Assembly (NCBI GenBank): GCA_944387895.1
Contig: CALXGQ010000017.1
Location: forward strand, 1 to 32,757
DNA from: an uncultured Clostridia bacterium
Lineage (GTDB): Bacteria > Bacillota > Clostridia > Oscillospirales > QAKW01
Reading direction: 5' to 3'
Length of the DNA: 32,757 nucleotides
The stretch's first letter is position 1, and each line of letters opens with the position of its first letter. Made by a program: the position numbers and the translations under genes. Under the pieces are notes generated by a model, which was not told where the DNA came from, made no database searches, and worked only from the letters and a program-made list of their open reading frames with translations. Below, in pieces: positions 1-9,196 of this stretch.

Positions 1-12
1 GGGGGACATAAT

Positions 13-741
13 TTGAAAAAATTAGGAATGTTTTTGCTCACCTTATTATTAGTGTGTGTATCCTTATCCGGTTGTTCTGAATTAGTTGAATTAACGAAGG
101 ATACGTACGGTGAGAATAATCCTTTAAGTGGGAAGAACACAGATGAACGCATTATAATGTGTCTCGAGGAAGAATATCCAGAACATGATTTTGTGGTTGT
201 GGAATCGTTTAATAAAGAAAATGATTCAGGAAAATTTGAAGATAAAAACGGAATAGAGTTCACGGTACACGGTCTGATCTATGATAATACATATCATTTT
301 GGATGTAGAAACGACTATTTAAAAGTTCTGTTGGAGAGTCAGGATTACCTAAATAAAGTAAGTGATATTGCCAAAAAATATGGATTCAATGTTGATTATT
401 CGGAGGAAACCATAGGCATTGAGGGCGATGAAAACACTGATAGCTCTGATTCGATAGATAGAATTTCTGAAATGGTAAAAAAGATTCTAAATAGTGTTGA
501 TACTCCGCAAATTATGTATCCCAAAGAAGCTGGAAGTTTCTCGACTGGGGAAATTAACTACTATAGTATCCCCTGTTGGGGGCAATTAACTTGTCTATAT
601 CACATGCAAGGACATACAGCGGTAATGACATTTCGTTTTGGAGATGAAAGCATAACAGAAGAAAAAATTCGAGGTATAGTAACAGCGGCAATAGAGCAGA
701 CCGAAAAAAATATCGAAGAAGATGAAATAAACAAATCCTAA
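13..741 (+). CDS. Putative lipoprotein of unknown function
   Basis: A 242-residue protein starting at TTG, with a GGGGG ribosome site at 1-5. Residues 1-20 form a signal peptide (Lys-Lys, hydrophobic stretch) ending in the lipobox LSGC with Cys21, so it should be exported, lipidated and held on the outer face of the membrane. The mature part is acidic and hydrophilic, with no catalytic motif or family I recognise. The gene is clearly more AT-rich than the genes from 1147 onward and ends in a stretch of hairpins, suggesting a different origin from the conserved core. Its promoter lies outside the window, and an ATG start further upstream cannot be excluded. Function unknown. Confidence 0.75.
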   Translation: MKKLGMFLLTLLLVCVSLSGCSELVELTKDTYGENNPLSGKNTDERIIMCLEEEYPEHDFVVVESFNKENDSGKFEDKNGIEFTVHGLIYDNTYHFGCRNDYLKVLLESQDYLNKVSDIAKKYGFNVDYSEETIGIEGDENTDSSDSIDRISEMVKKILNSVDTPQIMYPKEAGSFSTGEINYYSIPCWGQLTCLYHMQGHTAVMTFRFGDESITEEKIRGIVTAAIEQTEKNIEEDEINKS

Positions 742-771
742 TTTATCGAATAGAGGATATTTATAAAAGGG

Positions 772-815
772 TTTTAGGTTCTCCTAAAAAGCGGAAAATG
801 TGCCGTACATTTTCC
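772..815. other. Two consecutive stem-loops after the lipoprotein gene
   Basis: Two short perfect hairpins follow the lipoprotein gene: TTTTAGG/CCTAAAA (772-778 with 783-789, 4-nt loop) and GGAAAATGT/ACATTTTCC (793-801 with 807-815, 5-nt loop). Neither has a clear U tract. They may protect the 3' end of the transcript or belong to the larger hairpin-rich zone that continues to 1125. Confidence 0.5.
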
Positions 816-842
816 CTGCTTGTTACGGTATAAGACAAAATT

Positions 843-877
843 AAACGGATGTGTAGAAATTCTGCACATCCGTTTTT
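843..877 (+). terminator. Rho-independent terminator of the lipoprotein gene
   Basis: An 11-bp perfect stem (AAACGGATGTG at 843-853 with CACATCCGTTT at 865-875), extendable inward by a few AGAA/TTCT pairs, is followed by TTTTT. It is a strong intrinsic terminator for transcripts coming from 13-741. Confidence 0.85.
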
Positions 878-907
878 ACTATCTCAAAAGAAACCATATT
901 TAATTTT

Positions 908-1125
908 CGAGAATGGTTTTGCGATATATTGCTTCGCAATTCGATATATTTTACTATGTAAAATTCGATATGTTTACCTTATGGTAAACGTGATATGATA
1001 TAAATCCCATTCTCGTTGCCGTAAGGCAACATATCGCGCGTGTAACTCATATCGAGTGCAAAGCACATATCGAAAATCCCCAAAGGGATTTATATCGCTG
1101 CGTTGTGTCCTTAAGGACACAACGC
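908..1125. repeat. Array of stem-loops separated by CGATAT / ATATCG
   Basis: At least seven short hairpins with unrelated stems lie in a row: 928-940, 948-964, 972-989, 1015-1030, 1056-1066, 1074-1091 and 1100-1125. They are separated by a constant hexamer, CGATAT at 922, 942 and 966 and its reverse complement ATATCG at 1031, 1049, 1067 and 1092. Larger arms are nested over this: CGAGAATGG (908-916) with CCATTCTCG (1007-1015), and GATATAAATCCC (997-1008) with GGGATTTATATC (1085-1096). The last hairpin is a perfect 26-bp palindrome 22 bp beyond the ruvX stop. No open frame fits. Spacing is irregular and the repeat very short, so this is not a CRISPR array. Confidence 0.8.
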
Positions 1126-1146
1126 ATAAGCTGCCGCCTTTTTGGA

Positions 1147-1563
1147 TCAAGCGCGGTTGCGATCAAGATAATCCTGAAGAATAATCTGAGCGGAAAGGGC
1201 GTCGATGGACGCCTTTTTCTTTTTCCCTCGGGTATTGCCTTCCGCCATAAAGCGGGCGGCCGCCATCGTGGTCATCCGTTCGTCGTAGAAGGTGATGGGA
1301 AGCTCCGGCAGCCGCTCTTGCAGCAGCGCGGCGAATTTGCGCGTATGTTCTGCGCGGAAGCCCTCTGTTCCGTCCATGTTCCGCGGAAGGCCGAGAACGA
1401 TTTTTTCGATCTGCCGCTCCTGGCAAACAGCAGCAATGCGCTCTGCCAGGCGAAGCCTGTCCCGCTCCTGCACCGTCCCCAGAACGGTGGCGACGGTTTC
1501 AAGTTCGTCGCAGACCGCAAGCCCGGTCCGGGCTTCGCCGTAATCAATTCCTAAAATGCGCAT
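1147..1563 (-). CDS. ruvX: RuvX/YqgF family Holliday-junction resolvase-like nuclease
   Basis: A 138-residue protein with the full length and motifs of the YqgF/RuvX family: GIDYG (Asp7), GLPRNMDGT (58-66), DERMTT (Glu95) and a C-terminal Asp121 in the IDALSAQIILQDYL helix. This gives the Asp-Glu-Asp metal-binding set of the RNase H fold. Family members are linked to processing of the 5' end of pre-16S rRNA and, by structure, to Holliday-junction resolution; the cytoplasm is the site of action. It starts 2 bp after the stop of the gene upstream, with an AAAGGA site inside that gene's end, so it is the last gene of a three-gene minus-strand operon. Confidence 0.95.
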   Translation of the reverse strand: MRILGIDYGEARTGLAVCDELETVATVLGTVQERDRLRLAERIAAVCQERQIEKIVLGLPRNMDGTEGFRAEHTRKFAALLQERLPELPITFYDERMTTMAAARFMAEGNTRGKKKKASIDALSAQIILQDYLDRNRA

Positions 1564-1564
1564 C

Positions 1565-3754
1565 TCAATAATCCTTTATCATCTGTTTGAGGTATTTTTT
1601 ATTCAAACTGGCCTTTTCCCGCGCCTTTTGGGTATAGTCCGCCAGTTTGGCGCGGATGATATCCTGATCGGTCAGGATCTTTTCAAAGCCGCGCACCAGA
1701 TTGTCGCCCGAGAGCTCCGCATGGCTCAAAAGATAGTCGCTCAGCCCGATCTGGGTCATCAGGGCATGGTTTTTGGGATCGTAGTGGATGGGCAGAAAGG
1801 GCGTGCCCAGCATCGTCGCCATGATCTGGGCGTGGAGCCGCTCAAAAATCTGGTATTGCGTGGCGGAGAAATAAGGCGCAAGCTGGCGCGGCTCCGACGT
1901 CGCTTCCACAATATAACTATTCTCCGGCAAAAGACGGTGCAGGCGCTGCAGCTGCATATAATCCTGGGAAAAATGGAAGGGCAGCAGATAGTAAAAAAGA
2001 TTATATTTTTCCGCCAGGGTGGATAGACCCTCCCCAAGATCCCGGATGACCGCAGTAGGGGTGCCGCTGTCGAGCTTGAAATTGACGCCAACGATGGTTT
2101 TCCCTTCGGCGCCGGGAACAGGCGGGTGGGGGGCGATGCTGCTGAAATCAAAGGAAAAGGAATCGTCGGCGGTCAGCACCGCGGGTTTCTGAACCTTCAG
2201 CTGCCGGAGCAGATCGATGGATTCCTGATCGCGCACGGTGATAAAATCGACCTGATTCAGCAGCCACGCGGCCCGTTTTTTGTTCTGTTCCCGGATAATC
2301 GGCCCAATGCCGTTGGCATACAGAAGGGTTTTGCAATGACGGCGGATCGCCATTTTTGTGATGAAATAATAGTAAAAGAACGACCGGCTGGAGGTGGAAT
2401 CCTGCAAGATGCTGCCGCTGCCCAGCAGAAAAACCTTGGTTTTTCTCATCAGCCTGCTGATTTTGGGAAGATTGAACCGGTGAACCTTAAGAACCTTTTC
2501 CGGCACATAGGTGTTATGGATGTTGTGGGTCAAAACAGAGCCACGGTTATTTTCCAGATGCTCCATCAGGCAGCGCAGGGTCAGGTTATCGCCAAAGTTA
2601 TCGCTGCCGTAATAGCCGCTGATCATGTAGTCCAGCGGGCGCTGATCGTCGGAGGCCAGCTCATACATTTTTTCGTTGGTGGCCACCATGGCTTCAATGG
2701 AATAGCATTCCTCCACCAGCCGCCGGCCGTCCCGGATATTGGAGGTCAGATCTTTCCCGTTCAGGCATTCCAGAACCAGGCTGATGATCGTTTGATCGGG
2801 CGGAAATTCATAGCCGCGGCAGGTGAGATTGGTTTCGATGCAGGGCTGCCGCACCGCCTCAGAATAGAGGCCAAGGTAGCCGAGATTGCCAAGAAGAATC
2901 GTGGGCACAGAGCTGGACATCGCCTCCAGCGCCGAGCGGGAAACGCCGACAAAAAGATCGGCTGCGGCGGTATAATCGTCGATGTTGGTTCTGCCGCCCT
3001 GCATGAGGATAAACCGTTCGCCGCAGGCGCGGTTGTATTCCTCCGCCTGGCGGGAAAGCTCTTCCCGGATTTTTCCGTCCCCCACGATGACCAGCCGGAT
3101 TTTGGGATCTCTTTGATGGATCATTGGAGCAAGGCGCAGGAAATGGGCAACGTGAACGGCGGCCTCCTTATCCAGCCGGGATACCATCAGGATCATTTTC
3201 TGATCCGGTTCAATGCCCAGCCCGGCGCGAAAGGCGGCAGAATCCCGCCTGCTGAACCGCCGGACGTCGATGCCGTTGACCGTCAGCCCCACATGATCGG
3301 GGTTGTAGCGATAATTTTGAACCAGATATTCTTTCAGATCCTCGCTGACCGCCAGAGCGCGGCAGCCCCAGCGGGAAAAAAGACGGATCAGGGAATTGAC
3401 CTTGAAATTGAAATGCACGGTAGTGACCAGAGGGATTCCCAGCCGCCTTCCGACCATCCCGCCGACATAATTGGAAATACGGGTATGAGAATGAATCACA
3501 GAGGGACGGGTTTTTTTGCATTCGCGTTTGATCAGGCGGTAGGAGGTAAAAAGGGCGGCGGGGCTTTTTTTATTCAATGGGGCGCAAATATGCCGGATCC
3601 CGGCCTGTTCCATCGCTTCGGCATAAACGCCGCCGTTGGAAAAGACCGTAACGTCATGACCCTTTTGCTTCAGCCCGCGGGCCAGCTCAAATATGTGGGT
3701 TTCCGCTCCGCCGATATTCAGCGACATGCAAAGGATGGCAATTCGTTTTCCCAT
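1565..3754 (-). CDS. GT4 glycosyltransferase fused to CsaB-like polysaccharide pyruvyl transferase
   Basis: A 729-residue two-domain protein. Residues 1-368 are a GT-B/GT4 glycosyltransferase: NIGGAETH near the N-terminus, VSRLDKEAAV at 191-200 and the SRSALEAMSS donor-site segment at 272-281. Residues 375-720 form a polysaccharide pyruvyl transferase domain: GYYGSDNFGDN at 380-390 and ERLHAQIMATMLGTP at 638-652. CsaB enzymes add ketal pyruvate to secondary cell-wall polymers that anchor SLH proteins, so this protein may both extend and pyruvylate such a polymer on the cytoplasmic face of the membrane. No signal peptide or membrane segment is evident. An AGGAG site overlaps the end of the upstream kinase gene. 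The sugar and acceptor cannot be read from sequence. Confidence 0.88.
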   Translation of the reverse strand: MGKRIAILCMSLNIGGAETHIFELARGLKQKGHDVTVFSNGGVYAEAMEQAGIRHICAPLNKKSPAALFTSYRLIKRECKKTRPSVIHSHTRISNYVGGMVGRRLGIPLVTTVHFNFKVNSLIRLFSRWGCRALAVSEDLKEYLVQNYRYNPDHVGLTVNGIDVRRFSRRDSAAFRAGLGIEPDQKMILMVSRLDKEAAVHVAHFLRLAPMIHQRDPKIRLVIVGDGKIREELSRQAEEYNRACGERFILMQGGRTNIDDYTAAADLFVGVSRSALEAMSSSVPTILLGNLGYLGLYSEAVRQPCIETNLTCRGYEFPPDQTIISLVLECLNGKDLTSNIRDGRRLVEECYSIEAMVATNEKMYELASDDQRPLDYMISGYYGSDNFGDNLTLRCLMEHLENNRGSVLTHNIHNTYVPEKVLKVHRFNLPKISRLMRKTKVFLLGSGSILQDSTSSRSFFYYYFITKMAIRRHCKTLLYANGIGPIIREQNKKRAAWLLNQVDFITVRDQESIDLLRQLKVQKPAVLTADDSFSFDFSSIAPHPPVPGAEGKTIVGVNFKLDSGTPTAVIRDLGEGLSTLAEKYNLFYYLLPFHFSQDYMQLQRLHRLLPENSYIVEATSEPRQLAPYFSATQYQIFERLHAQIMATMLGTPFLPIHYDPKNHALMTQIGLSDYLLSHAELSGDNLVRGFEKILTDQDIIRAKLADYTQKAREKASLNKKYLKQMIKDY

Positions 3755-3762
3755 ATTAGCTC

Positions 3763-4704
3763 CTATTTGTAAAATTCGTTAAAGATGGAATCTTCCGGAA
3801 TATTGGCTTCAAAGCAGGGGTGAAAAGCGTCCAGAAGCTCCAGGGGGAGATAGCGCGCCAGAAGATCGCGCTCCTCCGGATTCAGATTCTGCGCCGCGGC
3901 CTCGATGCGCGTTTTGAGGATGCAGATTTCATATTCAAAAGAGGAATTAAAGAAGAAATCGGCGTATTTTTTCATCGGCTTGATATAGCGCTCTTCGCCG
4001 GCCCGGACGCTGGGCCACATCTCAAGCGTCTGGATGATGGTGGAATTGCGGTGCACATAATCCCGCAGGCAGCGCCGCATCAGCCGGATCTCCCGGGAGG
4101 TGATTTCTCCGCGCTCCGGAACGACGTAGGAATCAAACGGACAGATGTAAACGCCCACCGTTCGCGCAAAGGAGGTGTTTTCCGTCAGCTTCGGGTTCAT
4201 GGCATGGATGCCCTCCACGATCAGCAGATCCTTCTCCGTCGGGCAGAGGTCGATACCGCTGTCCACCCGGCGCCCGAGAGTGAAATCATATCTTGGCAGC
4301 CGGATCTTTTCTCCCTGCAGAAACGCAGCCATCTGCTGCTGGAAAAAGGGAACGTCGAAGGCTTCCAGCCGCTCAAAATCCGGCTTGGTGCCATTCGGCT
4401 GACGCTGCGTGATTTCCTCCCGGGAAAGGTAATAATTGTCGATGGAAATGACGGTGCAGTGAAACCCGTCTTTTTCCATCAGTTTGCAGAGCCTTTTGGA
4501 GAAGGTCGTTTTCCCGGAGGAAGATGGCCCGGTCACCAGAACGGCGGCAGTCAAATGATTGCCGATGGTGCGTGTGCAGGAAAAGCTTATCAGACGCCGC
4601 AGCTGTTCAAATTGAAGGGTATGGCGGCTTTCGGCCACCCGGATTAGGCGGTCGACCTGATTGCTGGCGAAATATTCGTTGATGTCCTGGGGATAAAATT
4701 TCAT
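3763..4704 (-). CDS. Uridine kinase-like (phosphoribulokinase/uridine kinase family) protein
   Basis: I choose the ATG at 4704 (313 residues) because GAGGG sits 7 nt upstream. A start 25 codons earlier at 4779 has no ribosome site and lies upstream of the -10 box. The P-loop is GPSSSGKTT at residues 59-67, followed by the family's SIDNYY and later VEGIHAMN motifs. This places it in the uridine/cytidine kinase-phosphoribulokinase family. About 50 residues precede the P-loop, longer than in classical Udk; such longer forms are common in Clostridia and their substrate is not certain. It is probably a nucleoside kinase acting in the cytoplasm. It heads the operon with the GT4-CsaB fusion and ruvX. 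Confidence 0.85.
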   Translation of the reverse strand: MKFYPQDINEYFASNQVDRLIRVAESRHTLQFEQLRRLISFSCTRTIGNHLTAAVLVTGPSSSGKTTFSKRLCKLMEKDGFHCTVISIDNYYLSREEITQRQPNGTKPDFERLEAFDVPFFQQQMAAFLQGEKIRLPRYDFTLGRRVDSGIDLCPTEKDLLIVEGIHAMNPKLTENTSFARTVGVYICPFDSYVVPERGEITSREIRLMRRCLRDYVHRNSTIIQTLEMWPSVRAGEERYIKPMKKYADFFFNSSFEYEICILKTRIEAAAQNLNPEERDLLARYLPLELLDAFHPCFEANIPEDSIFNEFYK

Positions 4705-4759
4705 GCAAAAGCCCTCGTTGCAGATGATAGTGAGGAAAACAGCGTTTCCTGTTCTTGAT

Positions 4760-4789
4760 ATTATATCATTAAATGGCAATATAATGCAA
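4760..4789 (-). promoter_or_regulatory. Promoter of the kinase-csaB-ruvX operon
   Basis: On minus, TTGCAT (complement of 4784-4789), an 18-bp spacer and a perfect TATAAT (complement of 4760-4765) lie about 55 bp before the chosen start at 4704. It is back to back with the deacetylase promoter, only 8 bp away. Confidence 0.7.
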
Positions 4790-4797
4790 TAAAAATA

Positions 4798-4826
4798 TTG
4801 AAAAAAGAAAAGAAGTAGGATATAAT
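4798..4826 (+). promoter_or_regulatory. Promoter of the polysaccharide deacetylase gene
   Basis: TTGAAA (4798-4803), a 17-bp spacer and TATAAT (4821-4826), followed by GGGAGG and the ATG at 4851. The 5' untranslated leader is short, about 20 nt. Confidence 0.8.
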
Positions 4827-4850
4827 GATGGAAACAGGGAGGTTGGAACC

Positions 4851-5696
4851 ATGGGTGAAAAATATTATTATTTACGGTACCCGGGCGGAAAAAGCAAGGC
4901 GGTAACGCTGAGCTACGACGACGGCGTGGAGCAGGATGAAAAGCTGATCGCGCTGATGGAGCGGGATGGCTTTAAGGGCACCTTTAATCTGAACGGCGGA
5001 CTTTTTGCGCCGGAGGGAACGGTTTATGAGCCGGGGAGAATCCACCGCAGGCTTCCCCTTTCCCGCGCCGCTGAACTTTATGCCTCGCCGAACGTGGAGG
5101 TGGCGGTTCATTCCTATACCCATCCGCATTTGGAGCTGCTCTCCGCAACGCGGGTGATGGAAGAGATCGTGCAGGATCGGAAGAAGCTGGAAGAGGTCTA
5201 TGGCGGCGTGGTGCGCGGAATGGCCTATCCCTACGGTACATACAACGATCAGGTGGTTGAGATTCTGCGGATGGCGGGGATCTGCTATTCCAGGACGGTT
5301 GCATCCACCCGCAGCTTTGAGCTGCCGACCGACTGGCTGCGGCTTCCGGCCACCTGCCATCATAACGACTTCCGGCTGATGGAGCTGGCGGAGACGTTTT
5401 TGAAGCTGGAGGTAACGCAGTCACCAAAGCTTTTTTATCTCTGGGGTCACGCCTATGAATTTGAGGACCGGCAAAACTGGGACGTGGTGGAAGGCTTTTT
5501 CCGGGTAATGAAGGAAAATCCCGAAATATGGTATGCCACGAATATGGAAATCTACGACTATGTTCAGGCCTATGAACGGCTGGCTTTCAGCAGCGCAGGG
5601 GATCGCGTTTATAATCCAAGCGCAAGTGAAGTCTGGCTGAGCGGGAAAAACGGACTTTTGCGCATCCCCGCCGGCGCGACGGTGGATCTGGCGTAG
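4851..5696 (+). CDS. CE4/NodB-type polysaccharide deacetylase, no signal peptide
   Basis: 281 residues with the carbohydrate esterase 4 fold: SYDDG at 21-25 (equivalent of TFDDG, metal Asp24), HSYTHPHL at 87-94 giving the metal ligands His87 and His91, and AYPYGTY in the later barrel strand. CE4 enzymes remove N-acetyl groups from sugar polymers or smaller amino-sugar substrates. There is no signal peptide or membrane anchor, so the enzyme is predicted to be cytoplasmic and more likely to act on an intracellular oligosaccharide or small molecule than on mature peptidoglycan. GGGAGG lies before the ATG. It is transcribed alone and ends at a strong terminator. Confidence 0.88.
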   Translation: MGEKYYYLRYPGGKSKAVTLSYDDGVEQDEKLIALMERDGFKGTFNLNGGLFAPEGTVYEPGRIHRRLPLSRAAELYASPNVEVAVHSYTHPHLELLSATRVMEEIVQDRKKLEEVYGGVVRGMAYPYGTYNDQVVEILRMAGICYSRTVASTRSFELPTDWLRLPATCHHNDFRLMELAETFLKLEVTQSPKLFYLWGHAYEFEDRQNWDVVEGFFRVMKENPEIWYATNMEIYDYVQAYERLAFSSAGDRVYNPSASEVWLSGKNGLLRIPAGATVDLA

Positions 5697-5756
5697 CAAA
5701 AAGCGCGGTTGTACCTACATATTTTTAATAGGATCCGGCAGAACCGCCGCAGAAAA

Positions 5757-5787
5757 AAACAGCGCTGACGATGAGCAGCGCTGTTTT
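5757..5787. terminator. Terminator after the deacetylase gene
   Basis: ACAGCGCTG (5759-5767) pairs with CAGCGCTGT (5776-5784) over an 8-nt loop and is followed by TTTT. The A tract on the left side would also let it work for minus-strand transcripts. Confidence 0.75.
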
Positions 5788-5820
5788 GCTTTCAATAGGC
5801 TTTCTCTTGCGGCGGGGCAA

Positions 5821-5859
5821 GAAAAGAACGCTGAACCCAAAATGATTTGGGTTCAGCGT
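5821..5859 (-). terminator. Terminator of the tRNA-His/tRNA-Gln transcript
   Basis: A perfect 12-bp stem (5828-5839 with 5848-5859), read on minus directly after tRNA-Gln and followed by a U-rich TTCTTTTC tract. Confidence 0.8.
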
Positions 5860-5864
5860 CACGC

Positions 5865-5941
5865 TGGTTGGGATAGCAGGACTCGAACCTGCGGAATGAC
5901 GGAGTCAAAGTCCGTTGCCTTACCGACTTGGCTATATCCCA
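5865..5941 (-). tRNA. tRNA-Gln (anticodon TTG)
   Basis: On minus a complete cloverleaf can be drawn. The 7-bp acceptor TGGGATA/TATCCCA is perfect, the D arm GCC...GGC, the anticodon arm ACGGA-CTTTGAC-TCCGT gives anticodon TTG, and the T arm GCAGG-TTCGAGT-CCTGC. The CCA end is encoded (5865-5867). It is the second tRNA of a two-tRNA unit. Confidence 0.95.
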
Positions 5942-5972
5942 AAATACCGGGGGACTTTTCCAAAATGAAAAG

Positions 5973-6050
5973 TGGGGTGGGCGGTGGGGCTCGAACCCAC
6001 GACCTCCAGAGCCACAATCTGGCGCTCTAGCCAACTGAACTACGTCCACC
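5973..6050 (-). tRNA. tRNA-His (anticodon GTG) with an acceptor-stem mismatch
   Basis: On minus the anticodon arm CCAGA-TTGTGGC-TCTGG gives anticodon GTG. The T arm is GTGGG-TTCGAGC-CCCAC, and the encoded CCA lies at 5973-5975. The extra 5' G typical of tRNA-His (G-1, complement of 6050) faces discriminator C73. The acceptor strands GTGGACG and CGCCCAC pair at six of seven positions; A5 faces C68, which is a mismatch. It is the first tRNA of the unit. Confidence 0.93.
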
Positions 6051-6081
6051 ATATATAACCGTGCCGCCGGCAACGTATTGG

Positions 6082-6110
6082 ATTATAAACTATTTTTCCT
6101 ATCTTGTCAA
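6082..6110 (-). promoter_or_regulatory. Consensus promoter of the tRNA unit
   Basis: On minus, a perfect TTGACA (complement of 6105-6110), a 17-bp spacer and a perfect TATAAT (complement of 6082-6087) lie 32 bp before tRNA-His. This fits a stable-RNA promoter of the main sigma factor. Confidence 0.9.
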
Positions 6111-6188
6111 GGAGAAAATGAAGTTTTTTCATTTTACAAGGCTCCGCGGCATAAAAATTAAGGAAATGTAAAAAAAATAAAAAAATGC

Positions 6189-6216
6189 TTGCATTTCTGA
6201 AAAAGTATGCTAAACT
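6189..6216 (+). promoter_or_regulatory. groESL promoter
   Basis: TTGCAT (6189-6194), a 16-bp spacer and TAAACT (6211-6216), preceded by an extended -10 TG at 6208-6209. Transcription would begin at or within the CIRCE element that follows, the usual arrangement for HrcA repression. Confidence 0.65.
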
Positions 6217-6220
6217 ATAT

Positions 6221-6247
6221 TTAGCACTCACGGAAAGAGAGTGCTAA
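6221..6247. promoter_or_regulatory. CIRCE operator (HrcA binding site)
   Basis: A perfect match to the CIRCE consensus: TTAGCACTC (6221-6229), 9 bp, GAGTGCTAA (6239-6247). HrcA binds it and represses groESL until heat shock. hrcA itself is not in this window. Confidence 0.97.
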
Positions 6248-6271
6248 ATACGCAAGCTGGAGGATAAAGTA

Positions 6272-8211
<1,940 letters not shown>

Positions 8212-8235
8212 TCCCCCGGAAAAAGTGAAGATCTG

Positions 8236-8267
8236 CGCCGCAGGCTTTCCCTGCGGCGCTTTTTTTT
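8236..8267 (+). terminator. groESL terminator
   Basis: GCGCCGCAGG (8236-8245) pairs perfectly with CCTGCGGCGC (8251-8260) over a 5-nt loop, followed by seven T residues. Confidence 0.92.
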
Positions 8268-8311
8268 GCATAGAACGCCTTTTTCTTCCATATAAATGAG
8301 GTGGGAAGGTG

Positions 8312-9103
8312 ATGCAATTGAGAAAAATGATTCTGATGGTGCTGATAGCAGGCGTACTTCTGCTTGCCGGCTGCTCCGAAAAAACGCCGCCGCCGGCGGA
8401 GCTGCCCGAGGGAGGGTTTGATAATTCCGGCGAAAAAACCGTGCTCTACCGTGGGGAAAAGAGCTTTCCGCTCTCTTTTACCGTAGACGGCGAACAGCAG
8501 ATTGAAAACGGCGTGTATTGGTATTATGAGCTGGCGGATACGTATGAGCGCAGCTGGGATGAATTGTTTTATACCTATGATGCGGAAAAGCTGGAGCTGG
8601 ACGGATCCAAAGCTTATGATAAACTAAACCGGGACACCTGCTTTGCCACCAACGGAAACTGGCCCCTTTTCCTGAATCCGGTTCATACCGAATATACGGC
8701 CTCCAATCAGAATATGGTCGATAAAGGGCTGATCGAGCTGAGCCGGAAGCAGCTGGAAGCCAATCAGATGCCGGAAGCGGAGCCGATCGTTACCGACGTA
8801 TGGGTTTGCGATATGGACGGCGATAACGCGGAGGAAACGCTTTTCAAGGCCGCAGGTTCTGCGGGGGAGAGCGGCAGCTATTGTTTTCTGGCCTATTCGG
8901 CGGGCGAGAGCTGCCAGGTTTTGTATGGCGATTTCAATCCCGGCGGCGCAACGCCGGTGGAAAAACTGAATCCGATGGTCTGCGATTTAAACGGCGACGG
9001 GAACTGGGGGCTTTTGCTATATAAAAAAAGCGATTATGAGAGCTTTACCATCTATCTTTTTTCCGGCGGGAATTTTACAAAAGGAAGCGAGATCATCTTT
9101 TGA
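8312..9103 (+). CDS. Lipoprotein with FG-GAP/VCBS-like Asp-rich motifs, function unknown
   Basis: 263 residues from the ATG at 8312. A GTG at 8309 is possible, but GAGGTG at 8299-8304 is better spaced (7 nt) for the ATG. A signal peptide ends in LAGC with Cys21, so this should be a surface lipoprotein. The C-terminal half contains DMDGDNAEE and DLNGDGNWG, resembling the calcium-binding Asp loops of FG-GAP/VCBS-type beta-propeller or dockerin-like repeats. No enzymatic motif is evident. A terminator separates it from groEL before it and another from the sigma factor after it, so it seems to be a single-gene unit; I found no convincing promoter. A link to the sigma/macroglobulin pair downstream is possible but not shown. 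Confidence 0.7.
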   Translation: MQLRKMILMVLIAGVLLLAGCSEKTPPPAELPEGGFDNSGEKTVLYRGEKSFPLSFTVDGEQQIENGVYWYYELADTYERSWDELFYTYDAEKLELDGSKAYDKLNRDTCFATNGNWPLFLNPVHTEYTASNQNMVDKGLIELSRKQLEANQMPEAEPIVTDVWVCDMDGDNAEETLFKAAGSAGESGSYCFLAYSAGESCQVLYGDFNPGGATPVEKLNPMVCDLNGDGNWGLLLYKKSDYESFTIYLFSGGNFTKGSEIIF

Positions 9104-9130
9104 ACGGTGCAAAAAATGCACCGTTTTTTC
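9103..9130 (+). terminator. Terminator after the 8312 lipoprotein
   Basis: AACGGTGCA (9103-9111) pairs with TGCACCGTT (9117-9125) around an A5 loop and continues into TTTTTT. It starts on the last base of the stop codon. Confidence 0.85.
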
Positions 9131-9136
9131 TTTTTC

Positions 9137-9165
9137 TTGAAATTATTTTGCAGATATGATACTCT
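9137..9165 (+). promoter_or_regulatory. Possible promoter of the sigma factor-macroglobulin operon
   Basis: TTGAAA (9137-9142), 17 bp, TACTCT (9160-9165) with an extended TG at 9157-9158. The -10 is poor. Since ECF factors often drive their own operon, an unrecognised ECF-type promoter may be the real one. Confidence 0.4.
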
Positions 9166-9196
9166 ATATTTACGCAAGGAAAAGGGAGGAAACAGG

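Noticed and set aside
908-1125. CRISPR array
   Set aside because: The shared unit is only six bases, spacing varies from 18 to over 30 bp, the unit reverses orientation half way, and the segments between are hairpins rather than unique spacers. No cas genes are near.
1105-1554. Plus-strand open frame opposite ruvX
   Set aside because: It starts inside the last hairpin of the array and is fully antisense to a well-supported gene.
4704-4779. Upstream start for the uridine-kinase-like protein
   Set aside because: The ATG at 4779 is upstream of the -10 box and has no ribosome site; the ATG at 4704 has a good one.
8266-8296. Promoter for the 8312 lipoprotein (TTGCAT with TATAAA)
   Set aside because: The spacer is 19 bp and the start point would fall on the ribosome site, so it is unlikely to be real.
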